Below, piece by piece: positions 8,702 to 16,921 of a DNA stretch of 64,000 bases (its first letter is position 1; every line of letters starts with the position of its first letter). The notes under the pieces were generated by a model. It was not told the origin of the DNA, made no database searches, and saw only the letters and a list, made by a program, of their open reading frames with translations. Origin of the DNA: Pseudorhodoplanes sp049324435. Its GTDB lineage: Bacteria > Pseudomonadota > Alphaproteobacteria > Rhizobiales > Xanthobacteraceae. The position numbers and the translations under genes are program-made. The DNA is taken from positions 1-64,000 of the forward strand of contig JBMOOQ010000073.1 in NCBI GenBank assembly GCA_049324435.1. Reading direction: 5' to 3'.

Positions 8702-9079
8702 ATGTCTGAACTCTTGAACTCACTCGATAAGGCGATTGCCGCACATGCTACCTGGAAGCGCCGTCTCAAGGCAGCGGCTGACACCGGTCAGTCAGATACC
8801 AGTCCGCAAGCGGTCGCTGTCGACAACCAGTGCGAATTCGGAAAATGGCTCTACAGCACCGGCGTGAAACTCTCGCCGGCAGAAAAAGGCTCCGACTTCG
8901 ACAATGTCAAGAAACTGCATGCGCAGTTTCATCAGTGTGCCGCTCATACGCTCGGCAAGGCGCTGAAGGGCGACAAGGCCGGCTATGAAGGCGACATGAG
9001 CCTGAACGGAAGCTTCACCAGCGCCTCCGCGAAGCTCACGGAAGCGATGATGGCCTGGAAAAAACGCCTCGCCCAGTGA
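8702..9079 (+). CDS. stand-alone CZB (chemoreceptor zinc-binding) domain protein
   Basis: This 125-residue cytoplasmic protein consists of one CZB domain. The expected 3-His/1-Cys zinc site is visible as His15, Cys44 (in CEFGKWLY), His73 and His77 (HAQFH). CZB domains sense zinc or oxidants such as hypochlorous acid, and usually sit on chemoreceptors or diguanylate cyclases. Here the domain is alone, so it must act on a partner not in this neighbourhood. The start is preceded by GGAGGCCGGGA. A CRP-type operator lies about 100 bases upstream. Confidence 0.85.
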   Translation: MSELLNSLDKAIAAHATWKRRLKAAADTGQSDTSPQAVAVDNQCEFGKWLYSTGVKLSPAEKGSDFDNVKKLHAQFHQCAAHTLGKALKGDKAGYEGDMSLNGSFTSASAKLTEAMMAWKKRLAQ

Positions 9080-9439
9080 TCAACGGCAGCGCTGCATGTC
9101 GCCTGCGACCGTTTGATCCCAGGTGACGTGCAGCTTTTTTCCCTTCAGCTGCAGCCCGATCGGCATCACCCGTGATGTGCCGCGGCTGAAGCATTGCGCC
9201 TGCAGATAAAGACCCTCGCCAATCCGATAGGACTTCTTGATCGCGCACGACGACTGATACCAGTCGACCGTGCGGTCGGTGATGACGAGCGGCGTTGTCT
9301 GCGCGGTCTGGCCGAAGCCGTTGCATCCGGACGGATCGGCCGACCAGCGGCCCATGAAGAGCGGATCGGTGGCGAGCGCATCGGCGCTGGCCAGTACAAG
9401 CATCGATCCGCACAGTGCCGCCCAGCCGTTCGCCCGCAC
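9080..9439 (-). CDS. small exported protein of unknown function
   Basis: The 119-residue protein has an N-terminal signal peptide (hydrophobic residues 5-20, cleavage probably after ADALA near residue 23). The mature part begins DPLFMGRWSADPSGCNGFG and carries four cysteines (C39, C65, C83, C118 approximately) that could form two disulfides. The GRWS...C...G pattern resembles small periplasmic beta-sheet proteins of alphaproteobacteria, but no function is known to me. The stop abuts the convergent CZB gene (9079/9080). It lies just downstream of rarA and may be cotranscribed with it (6-base gap). Confidence 0.75.
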   Translation of the reverse strand: MRANGWAALCGSMLVLASADALATDPLFMGRWSADPSGCNGFGQTAQTTPLVITDRTVDWYQSSCAIKKSYRIGEGLYLQAQCFSRGTSRVMPIGLQLKGKKLHVTWDQTVAGDMQRCR

Positions 9440-9445
9440 GACGTC

Positions 9446-10780
9446 CTACTCCCCCGACCGATCTTTCCTCAACTTAGCCCAGTAATCCAGCCGCTTGCAG
9501 ATTTCGCGTTCGAAGCCGCGTTCGGGCGGATCGTAGAAGGTCTGGCGCGGCAGCGCATCGGGGAAATAATTCTGGCCTGAGAATGCATCCGCCGTATCGT
9601 GGTCATAGGCATAGCCACGGCCGTATCCCTCGTCCTTCATCAACCGGGTTGGCGCATTCAGGATATGCTTCGGCGGCAACAACGAGCCGTGCTCCTTCGC
9701 GGTGCGCATCGCCGCGCCATAGGCTTTGTAGGCCGCATTCGATTTCGGCGCGGTCGCGACATAGATCACGGCTTGCGCGATCGCAAGTTCGCCTTCCGGG
9801 CTGCCAAGGAAATCGTAGGCATCCTTTGCCGCGTTGCAGATGACCAGCGCCTGCGGATCGGCGAGGCCGATATCCTCGACCGCCATGCGCACCACGCGCC
9901 GTGCGATATAGAGCGGATCTTCGCCGGCATCGAACATTCGCGCGAGATAATAGAGCGCAGCGTCCGGATCGGAGCCGCGCACCGACTTGTGCAAGGCGGA
10001 GATGAGATTGTAGTGCCCATCCTGGCTCTTGTCGTAGATCGGCGCGCGCCGCTGCACGATCTCTTGCAGCGCGGCCTCGTCAAAACTCTCCCCGGGCCGT
10101 GCCGCGCGCCAGACTTCTTCGGCGAGCGTGAGAGAGGCGCGGCCGTCGCCGTCGGCCATGCGGATCAGCAAAGCGCGGGCCTTGTCGTCGAGTGGCAACG
10201 GCTTGCCTTCGATGCCCTCGGCGCGCGCGAGCAGCTTTCCGACAGCCTCGTCATCCAGCGAACGGAACACCAGCACACGGGCGCGGGACAGCAGCGGTGC
10301 ATTCAGCTCGAAGGACGGATTTTCCGTCGTCGCGCCGACGAGGACAATGGTGCCGTCTTCCATCACCGGCAGGAACGAGTCCTGCTGGGCACGGTTGAAG
10401 CGATGAATCTCGTCAACGAACAGGAGCGTGCCGTGCCCCGCTTCGCGCCGCGCGCGCGCCTGTTCGAACACCTTCTTCAGATCGGCAACCCCGGTGAAAA
10501 TCGCCGAAATCTGCTCGAAATGCAGATCGGTTTCCTGTGCCAGCAGACGCGCGACCGTGGTCTTGCCGGTGCCGGGCGGTCCCCAGAAAATCAGCGAGCC
10601 GAGCGATCGGGTCGCGAGCATGCGAGTGAGAATGCCATCCGGTCCGAGCAGATGATCCTGACCGACAACGTCGCCGAGCCTTTGCGGCCGCAGCTTGTCG
10701 GCCAGCGGCCGCGGCGCCGCCTTGTCGAGCCCGGCGGCTGTGAACAGGTTTGGCCCGCTCTGCTTCGCGCGGGATGTCAT
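9446..10780 (-). CDS. rarA: replication-associated recombination protein A (RarA/MgsA AAA ATPase)
   Basis: RarA is a clamp-loader-like AAA+ ATPase that acts at stalled replication forks. The 444-residue protein has the normal family length. Walker A is GPPGTGKTT (67-75) and Walker B is TLLFVDEIHRF (118-128). NPSFELNAPLLSRARV is the sensor 1/arginine-finger region. The C-terminal half has the tetramerisation domain with KSVRGSDPDAALYYLARM and RMAVEDIGLADPQAL. It starts 8 bases after the upstream degP-like stop, so the two form an operon, as is common in this order of bacteria. Confidence 0.96.
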   Translation of the reverse strand: MTSRAKQSGPNLFTAAGLDKAAPRPLADKLRPQRLGDVVGQDHLLGPDGILTRMLATRSLGSLIFWGPPGTGKTTVARLLAQETDLHFEQISAIFTGVADLKKVFEQARARREAGHGTLLFVDEIHRFNRAQQDSFLPVMEDGTIVLVGATTENPSFELNAPLLSRARVLVFRSLDDEAVGKLLARAEGIEGKPLPLDDKARALLIRMADGDGRASLTLAEEVWRAARPGESFDEAALQEIVQRRAPIYDKSQDGHYNLISALHKSVRGSDPDAALYYLARMFDAGEDPLYIARRVVRMAVEDIGLADPQALVICNAAKDAYDFLGSPEGELAIAQAVIYVATAPKSNAAYKAYGAAMRTAKEHGSLLPPKHILNAPTRLMKDEGYGRGYAYDHDTADAFSGQNYFPDALPRQTFYDPPERGFEREICKRLDYWAKLRKDRSGE

Positions 10781-10787
10781 GATGAGG

Positions 10788-12200
10788 CTATCCCGGGAAT
10801 TGCGCCGTCACCTGGCGGCCGCCGCGCAGGATGGTGATCTCCCAGAACCGCGCCGGATCGCGTGTCGCCTTCTCCAGCTCCTTGCTGGTGGCAACGCGCT
10901 TGTCATTGATCGCAAGCACCACATCGCCGCGCTGGAAGCCGAGCCGCTGCGCGATCGACCCGTTGCCGAGTTCAAGCACGACGACGCCCTCGGCCGACGG
11001 ATCGAGCCGCAGCTCTTCCGCGAGCGCCGGCGAAAGATTTCCGACCTTGGCGCCCGACAAGGGCGAGCGCGACCTGATCACCAACTCGTCGCGCGGACCG
11101 TCGGGCGCGCTTTGCAACGCGACCACGAAAGCCGTTTCACGGCCGTTGCGGATGACCCCGATCCGCGTCTGCCCTCCCAGCGGCTTCGTTCCGAAACGAT
11201 AATCGAAGCCGTTCTGGTCCTCGACGACCTGTTCCTCGATCGACACGATGACGTCGCCGGTCTTGATCCCGGCCCGTGCGGCCGGCGAATTGGGGCTCAC
11301 ACCCGCGACCAGAGCGCCGGAATTGCGTTTCAGGCCGAGACTTTCGGCAATCTCAGGCGTTACATTCTGCAGCTTCGCGCCAAGCCATGGACGCTTCACG
11401 GCAGAGCCGCCGCCGCGTGCGGACGCGACCACGACTTTCACCATTTCGGACGGAATCGCAAAGCCGATGCCCTGCGATCCGCCGGACCGCGAGAAGATCG
11501 CGGTATTGATGCCGACCAGCCTGCCAGACAGATCGACCAAGGCGCCGCCGGAATTGCCGGGATTGATTGCCGCATCGGTCTGGATGAAGAACTGATAATC
11601 GGTAATGCCGACCTGCGTGCGGGCCAGCGCTGACACGATGCCATGCGTTACGGTCTGACCGACGCCGAACGGATTACCGATCGCAAGAACGACGTCGCCG
11701 ACCTGCAATTCATCGGAGTTCCCGAACTCAATCGCGTGAAACCGCTCCTTCGGCTCTTTGATCTTCAGCACCGCGAGATCAGTACGGCCGTCCTTCAATA
11801 CGATTTCGGCCTCGTATTCACGTTTGTCAGAGAGCGATACCTTCACCTCGGTCGCACCTTCGACGACGTGGTTGTTGGTGATGATCAGGCCTGCAGAATC
11901 CACGATCACGCCGGAGCCGAGCGAGCGCTGCATCTGCTCGCGCGGAATGTTGCCGGGTGCGCCGAAGAAGCGGCGGAACAACGGGTCATCGAATAGCGGA
12001 TTGCGTACTTCGACCGCGCGTGCGGCATAAACGTTCACGACCGAGGGTGTCGCCCGCTTCACGACCGGCGCGAAGGACAGTTTGAGTTCGGCGCCGGACC
12101 GCGGAACCGTCCGCTCCTGCGCCTGGGCGCCGCCCACAAGTGCGAGCGAAGCGACCCCCAGCGTGGCGAACAGGGTGCACAGCGTCCGGCAATCGGTCAT
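10788..12200 (-). CDS. periplasmic serine endoprotease, DegP/Do family
   Basis: This is a 470-residue exported protease/chaperone for envelope quality control. It has a signal peptide ending in AQA near residue 28. The chymotrypsin-like domain has the triad His111 (NNHVVEGA), Asp141 (DGRTDLAV) and Ser217 (NPGNSGGAL). Two PDZ domains follow (RPWLGAKLQNVTPE from about 270, and LSGAKVGNLSPALAEEL from about 380). ATG 12200 is chosen over TTG 12206 because GAGGA lies at ideal distance from it. A heat-shock-type promoter candidate directly upstream (12223-12254) fits envelope-stress control. DegP versus DegQ/DegS cannot be settled; two PDZ domains exclude DegS. Confidence 0.94.
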   Translation of the reverse strand: MTDCRTLCTLFATLGVASLALVGGAQAQERTVPRSGAELKLSFAPVVKRATPSVVNVYAARAVEVRNPLFDDPLFRRFFGAPGNIPREQMQRSLGSGVIVDSAGLIITNNHVVEGATEVKVSLSDKREYEAEIVLKDGRTDLAVLKIKEPKERFHAIEFGNSDELQVGDVVLAIGNPFGVGQTVTHGIVSALARTQVGITDYQFFIQTDAAINPGNSGGALVDLSGRLVGINTAIFSRSGGSQGIGFAIPSEMVKVVVASARGGGSAVKRPWLGAKLQNVTPEIAESLGLKRNSGALVAGVSPNSPAARAGIKTGDVIVSIEEQVVEDQNGFDYRFGTKPLGGQTRIGVIRNGRETAFVVALQSAPDGPRDELVIRSRSPLSGAKVGNLSPALAEELRLDPSAEGVVVLELGNGSIAQRLGFQRGDVVLAINDKRVATSKELEKATRDPARFWEITILRGGRQVTAQFPG

Positions 12201-12222
12201 CGTCAAATCCTCAAAACAGCGT

Positions 12223-12254
12223 CAGATATAGGCTGATCGCTGCCTCTTTAGAAG
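12223..12254 (-). promoter_or_regulatory. candidate RpoH (heat-shock) promoter of the degP-like gene
   Basis: On the minus strand CTTC (12251-12254) is followed after 18 bases by CCTATATCTG (12223-12232). The -10 part matches the alphaproteobacterial sigma-32 element CYTATNTNNG at every position, and the -35 differs from CTTG at one base. Initiation would fall about 20 bases before ATG 12200. Confidence 0.5.
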
Positions 12255-12391
12255 GGCGACACTGTACACATCCCGTTCATCGGCCGGAGCCGATAGTCCA
12301 ATCAGACCAATTGGTTGGCCGGCCGCTTGGCCGGGTCTGAGGGGGCTGATCGCCGGTCTGCCGCGAGACCGGACCGTCCGGGGAGAGATTC

Positions 12392-13966
12392 GTGACCGAT
12401 CGTGCGAAGGCGGCCGCCAGAGTTGCCCTCATTGTCTATGTGGCAGCCTTCGTCGTGGGCACTATTGTCATGAGCTTCGAGATGCTGGGCTCACGCTACC
12501 TGAACCCGTATTTCGGCAGCGGCATCTACACCTGGGCCTCATTGATCTCGACTGTGCTGGCAGCCCTGTGCATCGGCTATTTCCTCGGTGGCTGGCTTGC
12601 CGACCGCGCGCCATCGCTCATTGTCCTTGGACTGACCGTGATCATCGGATCGGTCTATATCCTGCTTGTCCCGGTTTTTGCCGAGCCGATGCTGGAGACC
12701 CTGCTCGCCGGGATCGACGATGTACGAACCGGCAGTCTTGTCGCATCCATTGCGATCCTGTTCTTTCCGGTGACATTTCTCGGCATGTATTCGCCATTCG
12801 GGATTCGGCTGCTGCTGCGCGATCCCAACCATTCCGGACGGGTGTCCGGCGCGGTCTATGGCATCAACACCTTCGGCAGCATCGTCGGCACGCTCGGCAC
12901 CACCTTCTTCCTGATTCCGATGATGGGGTCTCGCGCGATCACCATTACTGCAGGTCTCGCCGGCATCGCATCCGGCCTCGCGCTCATGGCCGCGCAACGG
13001 CTGGTCCGTGCGGTTCCGGTCGCGGTCCTGATCGGCGCGCTCGCATCAGCGTCTTTGGCGACCGCACCAGGCTCGGCCTCGGGTGAGGAATTGGTCGACG
13101 CGAAGATTCGCGAGCAAATGCTCGCGCGCAAGGACGGCCGGATCGACCATATCGAGACCACCTATAACGACATTTTCGTCGTCAAGGACAAGGCCGAGCT
13201 GAGCATGTCGTTCCAGCTCAAGGGCTGGGACTATACGCAGTCCAGCATCAATCTGACCGATGTCGACGATCTGCCGATCGCCTATACCCGGCAGATGACC
13301 ATGGCCGTGGTCTATCCCGCCGAGTTGAAGCGCATCCTAATGATCGGGCTCGGCGGCGGATCGATCTCAACCTATCTCGGCCGGCACATCCCGGACGTGA
13401 CCATCGACACGGTCGAGATCGACCCCGGCGTCATTGCAGCGGCGAAAAAGTATTTCGGTATCCGCAAAAGCGATCGCGTCCGTTATCTCAGCGGCGACGG
13501 CCGGGTCTTTCTCAATCGCAACAAGCAGCCCTACGATCTCATCATCCTCGACGCGTTCCACGGCGGCTACATTCCGTTTCACCTCCTGACCAAGGAATTT
13601 TTCCGGCTGGTGAAACGCAATCTTACGCCTGACGGTGCGGTCGCGACCAACCTGCACGACAATACCAAGCTCTATTATTCGACCATCCTCACCCTCCGGT
13701 CGGAATTTCCGGATCTGTATTTCTACCCGAGCGGCGAGGGCGAGGTGATCACGATCGGCACTCTGAAGCCGCGTGATCGCGAGACAATCGTCAAACGTGC
13801 CGCGCAGATGCAGGAGACATACAAGTTTCGCTTTCCTCTGCCCCAGCTGGTGGCCAATCCGCTGGCGGCCGTCGACACATCGGCAGGCGTGATGCTCACC
13901 GACGATTTCGCGCCCGCCGATCTCTACAATGCGCAACGCAATAATCAGGGAAAAAAGAAGCAGTAG
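12392..13966 (+). CDS. membrane-anchored spermidine-synthase-like protein
   Basis: This 524-residue protein fuses an N-terminal membrane domain (about seven hydrophobic segments up to residue 225) to a C-terminal aminopropyltransferase-like Rossmann domain. The latter shows ILMIGLGGGSIS (nucleotide-binding glycine loop), DTVEIDPGVI (acidic ligand), DGRVFL and the gate-keeper region YDLIILDAFHGG. Related fused proteins are widespread, but their activity is largely untested and many lack residues needed for polyamine synthesis. The start is GTG 12392, preceded by GGGGAGAG. It is divergent from the degP-like gene. I would not call it a proven spermidine synthase. Confidence 0.83.
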   Translation: MTDRAKAAARVALIVYVAAFVVGTIVMSFEMLGSRYLNPYFGSGIYTWASLISTVLAALCIGYFLGGWLADRAPSLIVLGLTVIIGSVYILLVPVFAEPMLETLLAGIDDVRTGSLVASIAILFFPVTFLGMYSPFGIRLLLRDPNHSGRVSGAVYGINTFGSIVGTLGTTFFLIPMMGSRAITITAGLAGIASGLALMAAQRLVRAVPVAVLIGALASASLATAPGSASGEELVDAKIREQMLARKDGRIDHIETTYNDIFVVKDKAELSMSFQLKGWDYTQSSINLTDVDDLPIAYTRQMTMAVVYPAELKRILMIGLGGGSISTYLGRHIPDVTIDTVEIDPGVIAAAKKYFGIRKSDRVRYLSGDGRVFLNRNKQPYDLIILDAFHGGYIPFHLLTKEFFRLVKRNLTPDGAVATNLHDNTKLYYSTILTLRSEFPDLYFYPSGEGEVITIGTLKPRDRETIVKRAAQMQETYKFRFPLPQLVANPLAAVDTSAGVMLTDDFAPADLYNAQRNNQGKKKQ

Positions 13967-14163
13967 CGCGGCTATTCATCGCCGCACATCGCTTCTCACC
14001 GCGCGCAGCGGCGCTCGTCGATAAGGTGCGATCAGGACGACGCCTGGCGATGACGATACTGGCGAAGCCGTCACTTTGGTGAAAAATTATGTTTGGCGAA
14101 GGCTGTGGAGCCATCAATCAGGATTGTGCTCACGGGCTGGGATTGAGCGCGGCGCCGGCAACG

Positions 14164-14188
14164 AAAAAGGGCGGCTCGCGCCGCCCTT
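14164..14188 (-). terminator. intrinsic terminator after rplQ
   Basis: On the minus strand a perfect 9-bp stem (AAGGGCGGC / GCCGCCCTT, 14167-14188) with a 4-base loop is followed by a run of T. It lies 28 bases past the rplQ stop and ends the long ribosomal protein transcript. Confidence 0.85.
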
Positions 14189-14215
14189 GAGATTTCGTCT
14201 TGCGGGCGCGGCGGA

Positions 14216-14644
14216 TTACGCCGCTGCATTCGCCTCGGCGGCGGTCTGCGCCTGCACTGGCCCGGAATCCTTGCCCTTGGCGTCCTCGTCGCGATCGACG
14301 AACTCGATGACCGCGATCGGAGCCGAATCGCCATAGCGGAAGCCGGCCTTGATGATGCGGGTATAGCCGCCGTGGCGGTCCTTGTACCGGGGGCCCAGCA
14401 CCTCGAACAGCTTCTTCACCATGTCGACGTCGCGGATCTGAGCCACCGCCTGGCGGCGGGCATGCAGATCGCCGCGCTTGCCGAGCGTAACCAGCTTTTC
14501 GACGATCGGCCGCAGATCCTTGGCTTTCGGCAGCGTGGTGATGATCTGCTCGTGCTTGATCAGCGCCGCGCACATGTTGGCAAACATTGCCTTGCGGTGC
14601 TCCGCGGTGCGGTTCAGTTTGCGATGCGCATTACCGTGACGCAT
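14216..14644 (-). CDS. rplQ: 50S ribosomal protein L17
   Basis: L17 binds 23S rRNA near the peptide exit tunnel. The N-terminus MRHGNAHRKLNRTAEHRKAM is diagnostic. The 142 residues include a short acidic/Ala tail (DEDAKGKD ... EANAAA) beyond the roughly 120-residue core. It is the last gene of the alpha cluster, 140 bases after rpoA, and is followed by a strong terminator. Confidence 0.97.
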   Translation of the reverse strand: MRHGNAHRKLNRTAEHRKAMFANMCAALIKHEQIITTLPKAKDLRPIVEKLVTLGKRGDLHARRQAVAQIRDVDMVKKLFEVLGPRYKDRHGGYTRIIKAGFRYGDSAPIAVIEFVDRDEDAKGKDSGPVQAQTAAEANAAA

Positions 14645-14724
14645 TGACGTCTTCCTTCTCTTCTCCGCGTCGCGGCGAACCGCCGGACACTGTGCTCAGG
14701 TGGGCTTCCTGCGTTCGCCCAAGA

Positions 14725-14786
14725 AGCGAGTAGTGAATGGCGAGTAGTAATATTTCTATTCGCAACTCCCTACTCACTATTTGCTC
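14725..14786. repeat. AT-rich imperfect inverted repeat with internal direct repeat
   Basis: Between rpoA and rplQ, GCGAGTAGTGAAT and GGCGAGTAGTAAT form a tandem pair. Their imperfect complement (CTCCCTACTCACTATTTGCTC) lies about 20 bases on, giving a long hairpin. The composition is far more AT-rich than the surroundings. The CGAGTAG/CTACTCGC type of unit resembles short dispersed intergenic repeats seen in Bradyrhizobium-like genomes. Confidence 0.6.
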
Positions 14787-15816
14787 AGTAATGGTCCTCA
14801 AAGCGCTTGGCGAGATCGTCGATATTCTCCGGCGGCCAGCCCGGCACTTCCATGCCGAGATGCAGGCCCATCTGCGCCAGCACTTCCTTGATTTCGTTGA
14901 GCGACTTGCGGCCGAAATTCGGCGTGCGCAGCATTTCGGCTTCGGTCTTCTGAACGAGATCGCCGATATAGACGATGTTGTCGTTCTTCAGACAATTGGC
15001 CGAACGCACCGACAGTTCGAGCTCGTCCACCTTCTTGAGGAAGGCCGGGTTGAAAGCAAGGTCGGGGATCGACTCCGTCACCACTTCCTTGCGCGGCTCT
15101 TCGAAATTGACAAAGACGTTGAGCTGGTCCTGCAGAATGCGCGCGGCATAGGCGAGCGCATCCTCGGGCGAGACCGAGCCATTGGTCTCAATCGAAAGCG
15201 TGAGCTTGTCGTAGTCGAGGATCTGGCCCTCGCGGGTGTTCTCGACCTTGTAAGACACCTTCTTGACTGGCGAGTACAGGCTGTCGACCGGGATCAGACC
15301 GATCGGCGCATCCTCAGGGCGATTGCGCTCCGACGGCACATAACCCTTACCGGTATTGACCGTAAACTCCATCCGGATTTCCGCGCCCTCGTCGAGGGTG
15401 CAGAGCACCAGCTCCGGATTGAGAATCACGATGTCGCCGACGGTCGAAATGTCGCCCGCGGTCACGACGCCCGGACCGCTTTTCTTCACCACCATGCGCT
15501 TGGGGCCTTCGCCCTGCATCTTGATGGCAATGTCCTTGATGTTGAGGACGATATCGGTCACGTCCTCGCGGACGCCCGGGATCGACGAGAATTCATGCAG
15601 CACGCCGTCGATATGGACGGACTGCACCGCCGCGCCCTGCAGCGAGGACAGCAGAATCCGGCGCAGCGCGTTGCCGAGCGTCAGTCCGAAACCGCGCTCG
15701 AGCGGTTCGGCCACCAGCGTCGCCTCGCGCCGCGGATCGGCGCCCGCCGAGACCTGCAGCTTGTTCGGCCTGATCAGTTCCTGCCAATTTTTCTGGATCG
15801 TCACGTTTGCACCCAT
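14785..15816 (-). CDS. rpoA: DNA-directed RNA polymerase subunit alpha
   Basis: The alpha subunit dimerises to nucleate RNA polymerase assembly, and its C-terminal domain contacts UP elements and activators. The N-terminal domain shows LEPLERGFGLTLGNALRR-type sequence (assembly), and the C-terminal domain shows SVRSANCLKNDNIVYIGDL and TPNFGRKSLNEIKEVL (DNA-binding helices). I chose ATG 15814-15816 (MGANVTIQKNWQEL), giving 343 residues, the alphaproteobacterial length. The longer frame to 15957 would overlap rpsK and is not conserved. Confidence 0.97.
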   Translation of the reverse strand: MGANVTIQKNWQELIRPNKLQVSAGADPRREATLVAEPLERGFGLTLGNALRRILLSSLQGAAVQSVHIDGVLHEFSSIPGVREDVTDIVLNIKDIAIKMQGEGPKRMVVKKSGPGVVTAGDISTVGDIVILNPELVLCTLDEGAEIRMEFTVNTGKGYVPSERNRPEDAPIGLIPVDSLYSPVKKVSYKVENTREGQILDYDKLTLSIETNGSVSPEDALAYAARILQDQLNVFVNFEEPRKEVVTESIPDLAFNPAFLKKVDELELSVRSANCLKNDNIVYIGDLVQKTEAEMLRTPNFGRKSLNEIKEVLAQMGLHLGMEVPGWPPENIDDLAKRFEDHY

Positions 15817-15926
15817 CGCCTTCAGCGGCTCGGTCTTGCCCTGCGGATCCCGGGTCGTCGCAATATCCCCGGGAGATAGATCGGCAGCGGCGGACGGAAT
15901 GTCCTGCCGCCACATCGTCGACACCG

Positions 15927-16316
15927 TCATACCCGGCGTCGCTTCCTCGGCCGGCAACCGTTATGCGGAATCGGAGTCACGTCGCGGATCGAGGTGATGG
16001 TGAAGCCTGCCGCCTGCAACGCACGCAGCGCGCTTTCGCGGCCCGAACCAGGCCCCGACACTTCGACTTCCAGCGTGCGCATGCCGTGCTCGGCCGCCTT
16101 CTTTGCGGCGTCTTCGCTCGCCACCTGCGCAGCATAGGGCGTGGACTTCCGAGAGCCCTTGAACCCCATGGTTCCGGCCGTCGACCACGCAATGGTGTTG
16201 CCTTGCGCGTCGGTTATGGTGATCATGGTGTTGTTGAAGCTGGCGTTCACATGCGCGACGCCGGACACGATGTTCTTGCGCTCCCGCCGGCGGACGCGCG
16301 TAACTTCTTTGGCCAT
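15927..16316 (-). CDS. rpsK: 30S ribosomal protein S11
   Basis: S11 sits on the small-subunit platform near the E-site mRNA. The 129-residue sequence has the conserved GVAHVNASFNNTMITITD and a C-terminal RDVTPIPHNGCRPRKRRRV. It lies between rpsM and rpoA in the alpha cluster; the 110-base gap to rpoA is longer than usual for this block. Confidence 0.97.
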   Translation of the reverse strand: MAKEVTRVRRRERKNIVSGVAHVNASFNNTMITITDAQGNTIAWSTAGTMGFKGSRKSTPYAAQVASEDAAKKAAEHGMRTLEVEVSGPGSGRESALRALQAAGFTITSIRDVTPIPHNGCRPRKRRRV

Positions 16317-16381
16317 TCTCGTTCCTTTCCAGCGCTCAAGTGTCGCGAACGTCTTCGCGACCCGGAGCGACCGATCCGAAA

Positions 16382-16750
16382 TTACTTCTTCTTGCCTGCA
16401 ATCGCCTTGGCCGGACCCTTGCGGGTACGGGCGTTGGTATGCGTCCGCTGGCCGCGCACCGGCAGGCCCTTGCGATGACGCAGGCCGCGATAGCAGCCGA
16501 GATCCATGAGGCGCTTGATGTTCATCGCGGTCTCGCGGCGGAGATCGCCTTCGACCGTATACTCGCGATCGATCATTTCGCGGATCTGCAGGACTTCCGC
16601 GTCGGTGAGCTGCGACACACGCCGTTCATACGGGATGTGTAGCTCCTCCATGATGCGATTGGCCGCATGCGGGCCAATGCCATGGATGTATTGAAGCGCG
16701 ATGACGACGCGCTTGTTGGTTGGAATATTGACACCTGCAATACGGGCCAC
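16382..16750 (-). CDS. rpsM: 30S ribosomal protein S13
   Basis: S13 is in the head of the small subunit and bridges to the large subunit. The start MARIAGVNIPTNKR and the basic end (HRKGLPVRGQRTHTNART) are typical, and 122 residues is normal. No rpmJ (L36) gene lies between adk/secY and this gene, as is usual in alphaproteobacteria. Confidence 0.97.
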   Translation of the reverse strand: MARIAGVNIPTNKRVVIALQYIHGIGPHAANRIMEELHIPYERRVSQLTDAEVLQIREMIDREYTVEGDLRRETAMNIKRLMDLGCYRGLRHRKGLPVRGQRTHTNARTRKGPAKAIAGKKK

Positions 16751-16921
16751 GATCTCGCTCCATGTGCCGGCGGCCTCTCCTGGCCGCCGATCAACCTTCC
16801 TGCTCTGTCCGTGTCTTTCGGAGGGGACCGCAAAGGGTTAACACGACACCTTGCCCCCGCCTCTCTCGGGGCCCGGTATCGCGCATACGTTCTCCCACTG
16901 AATGGCGCGGTATGTACGAAT

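Noticed and set aside
15817..15957. 47-codon N-terminal extension of RpoA
   Set aside because: Not conserved, overlaps rpsK, and the family start (GANVTIQKNW) lies at 15816.
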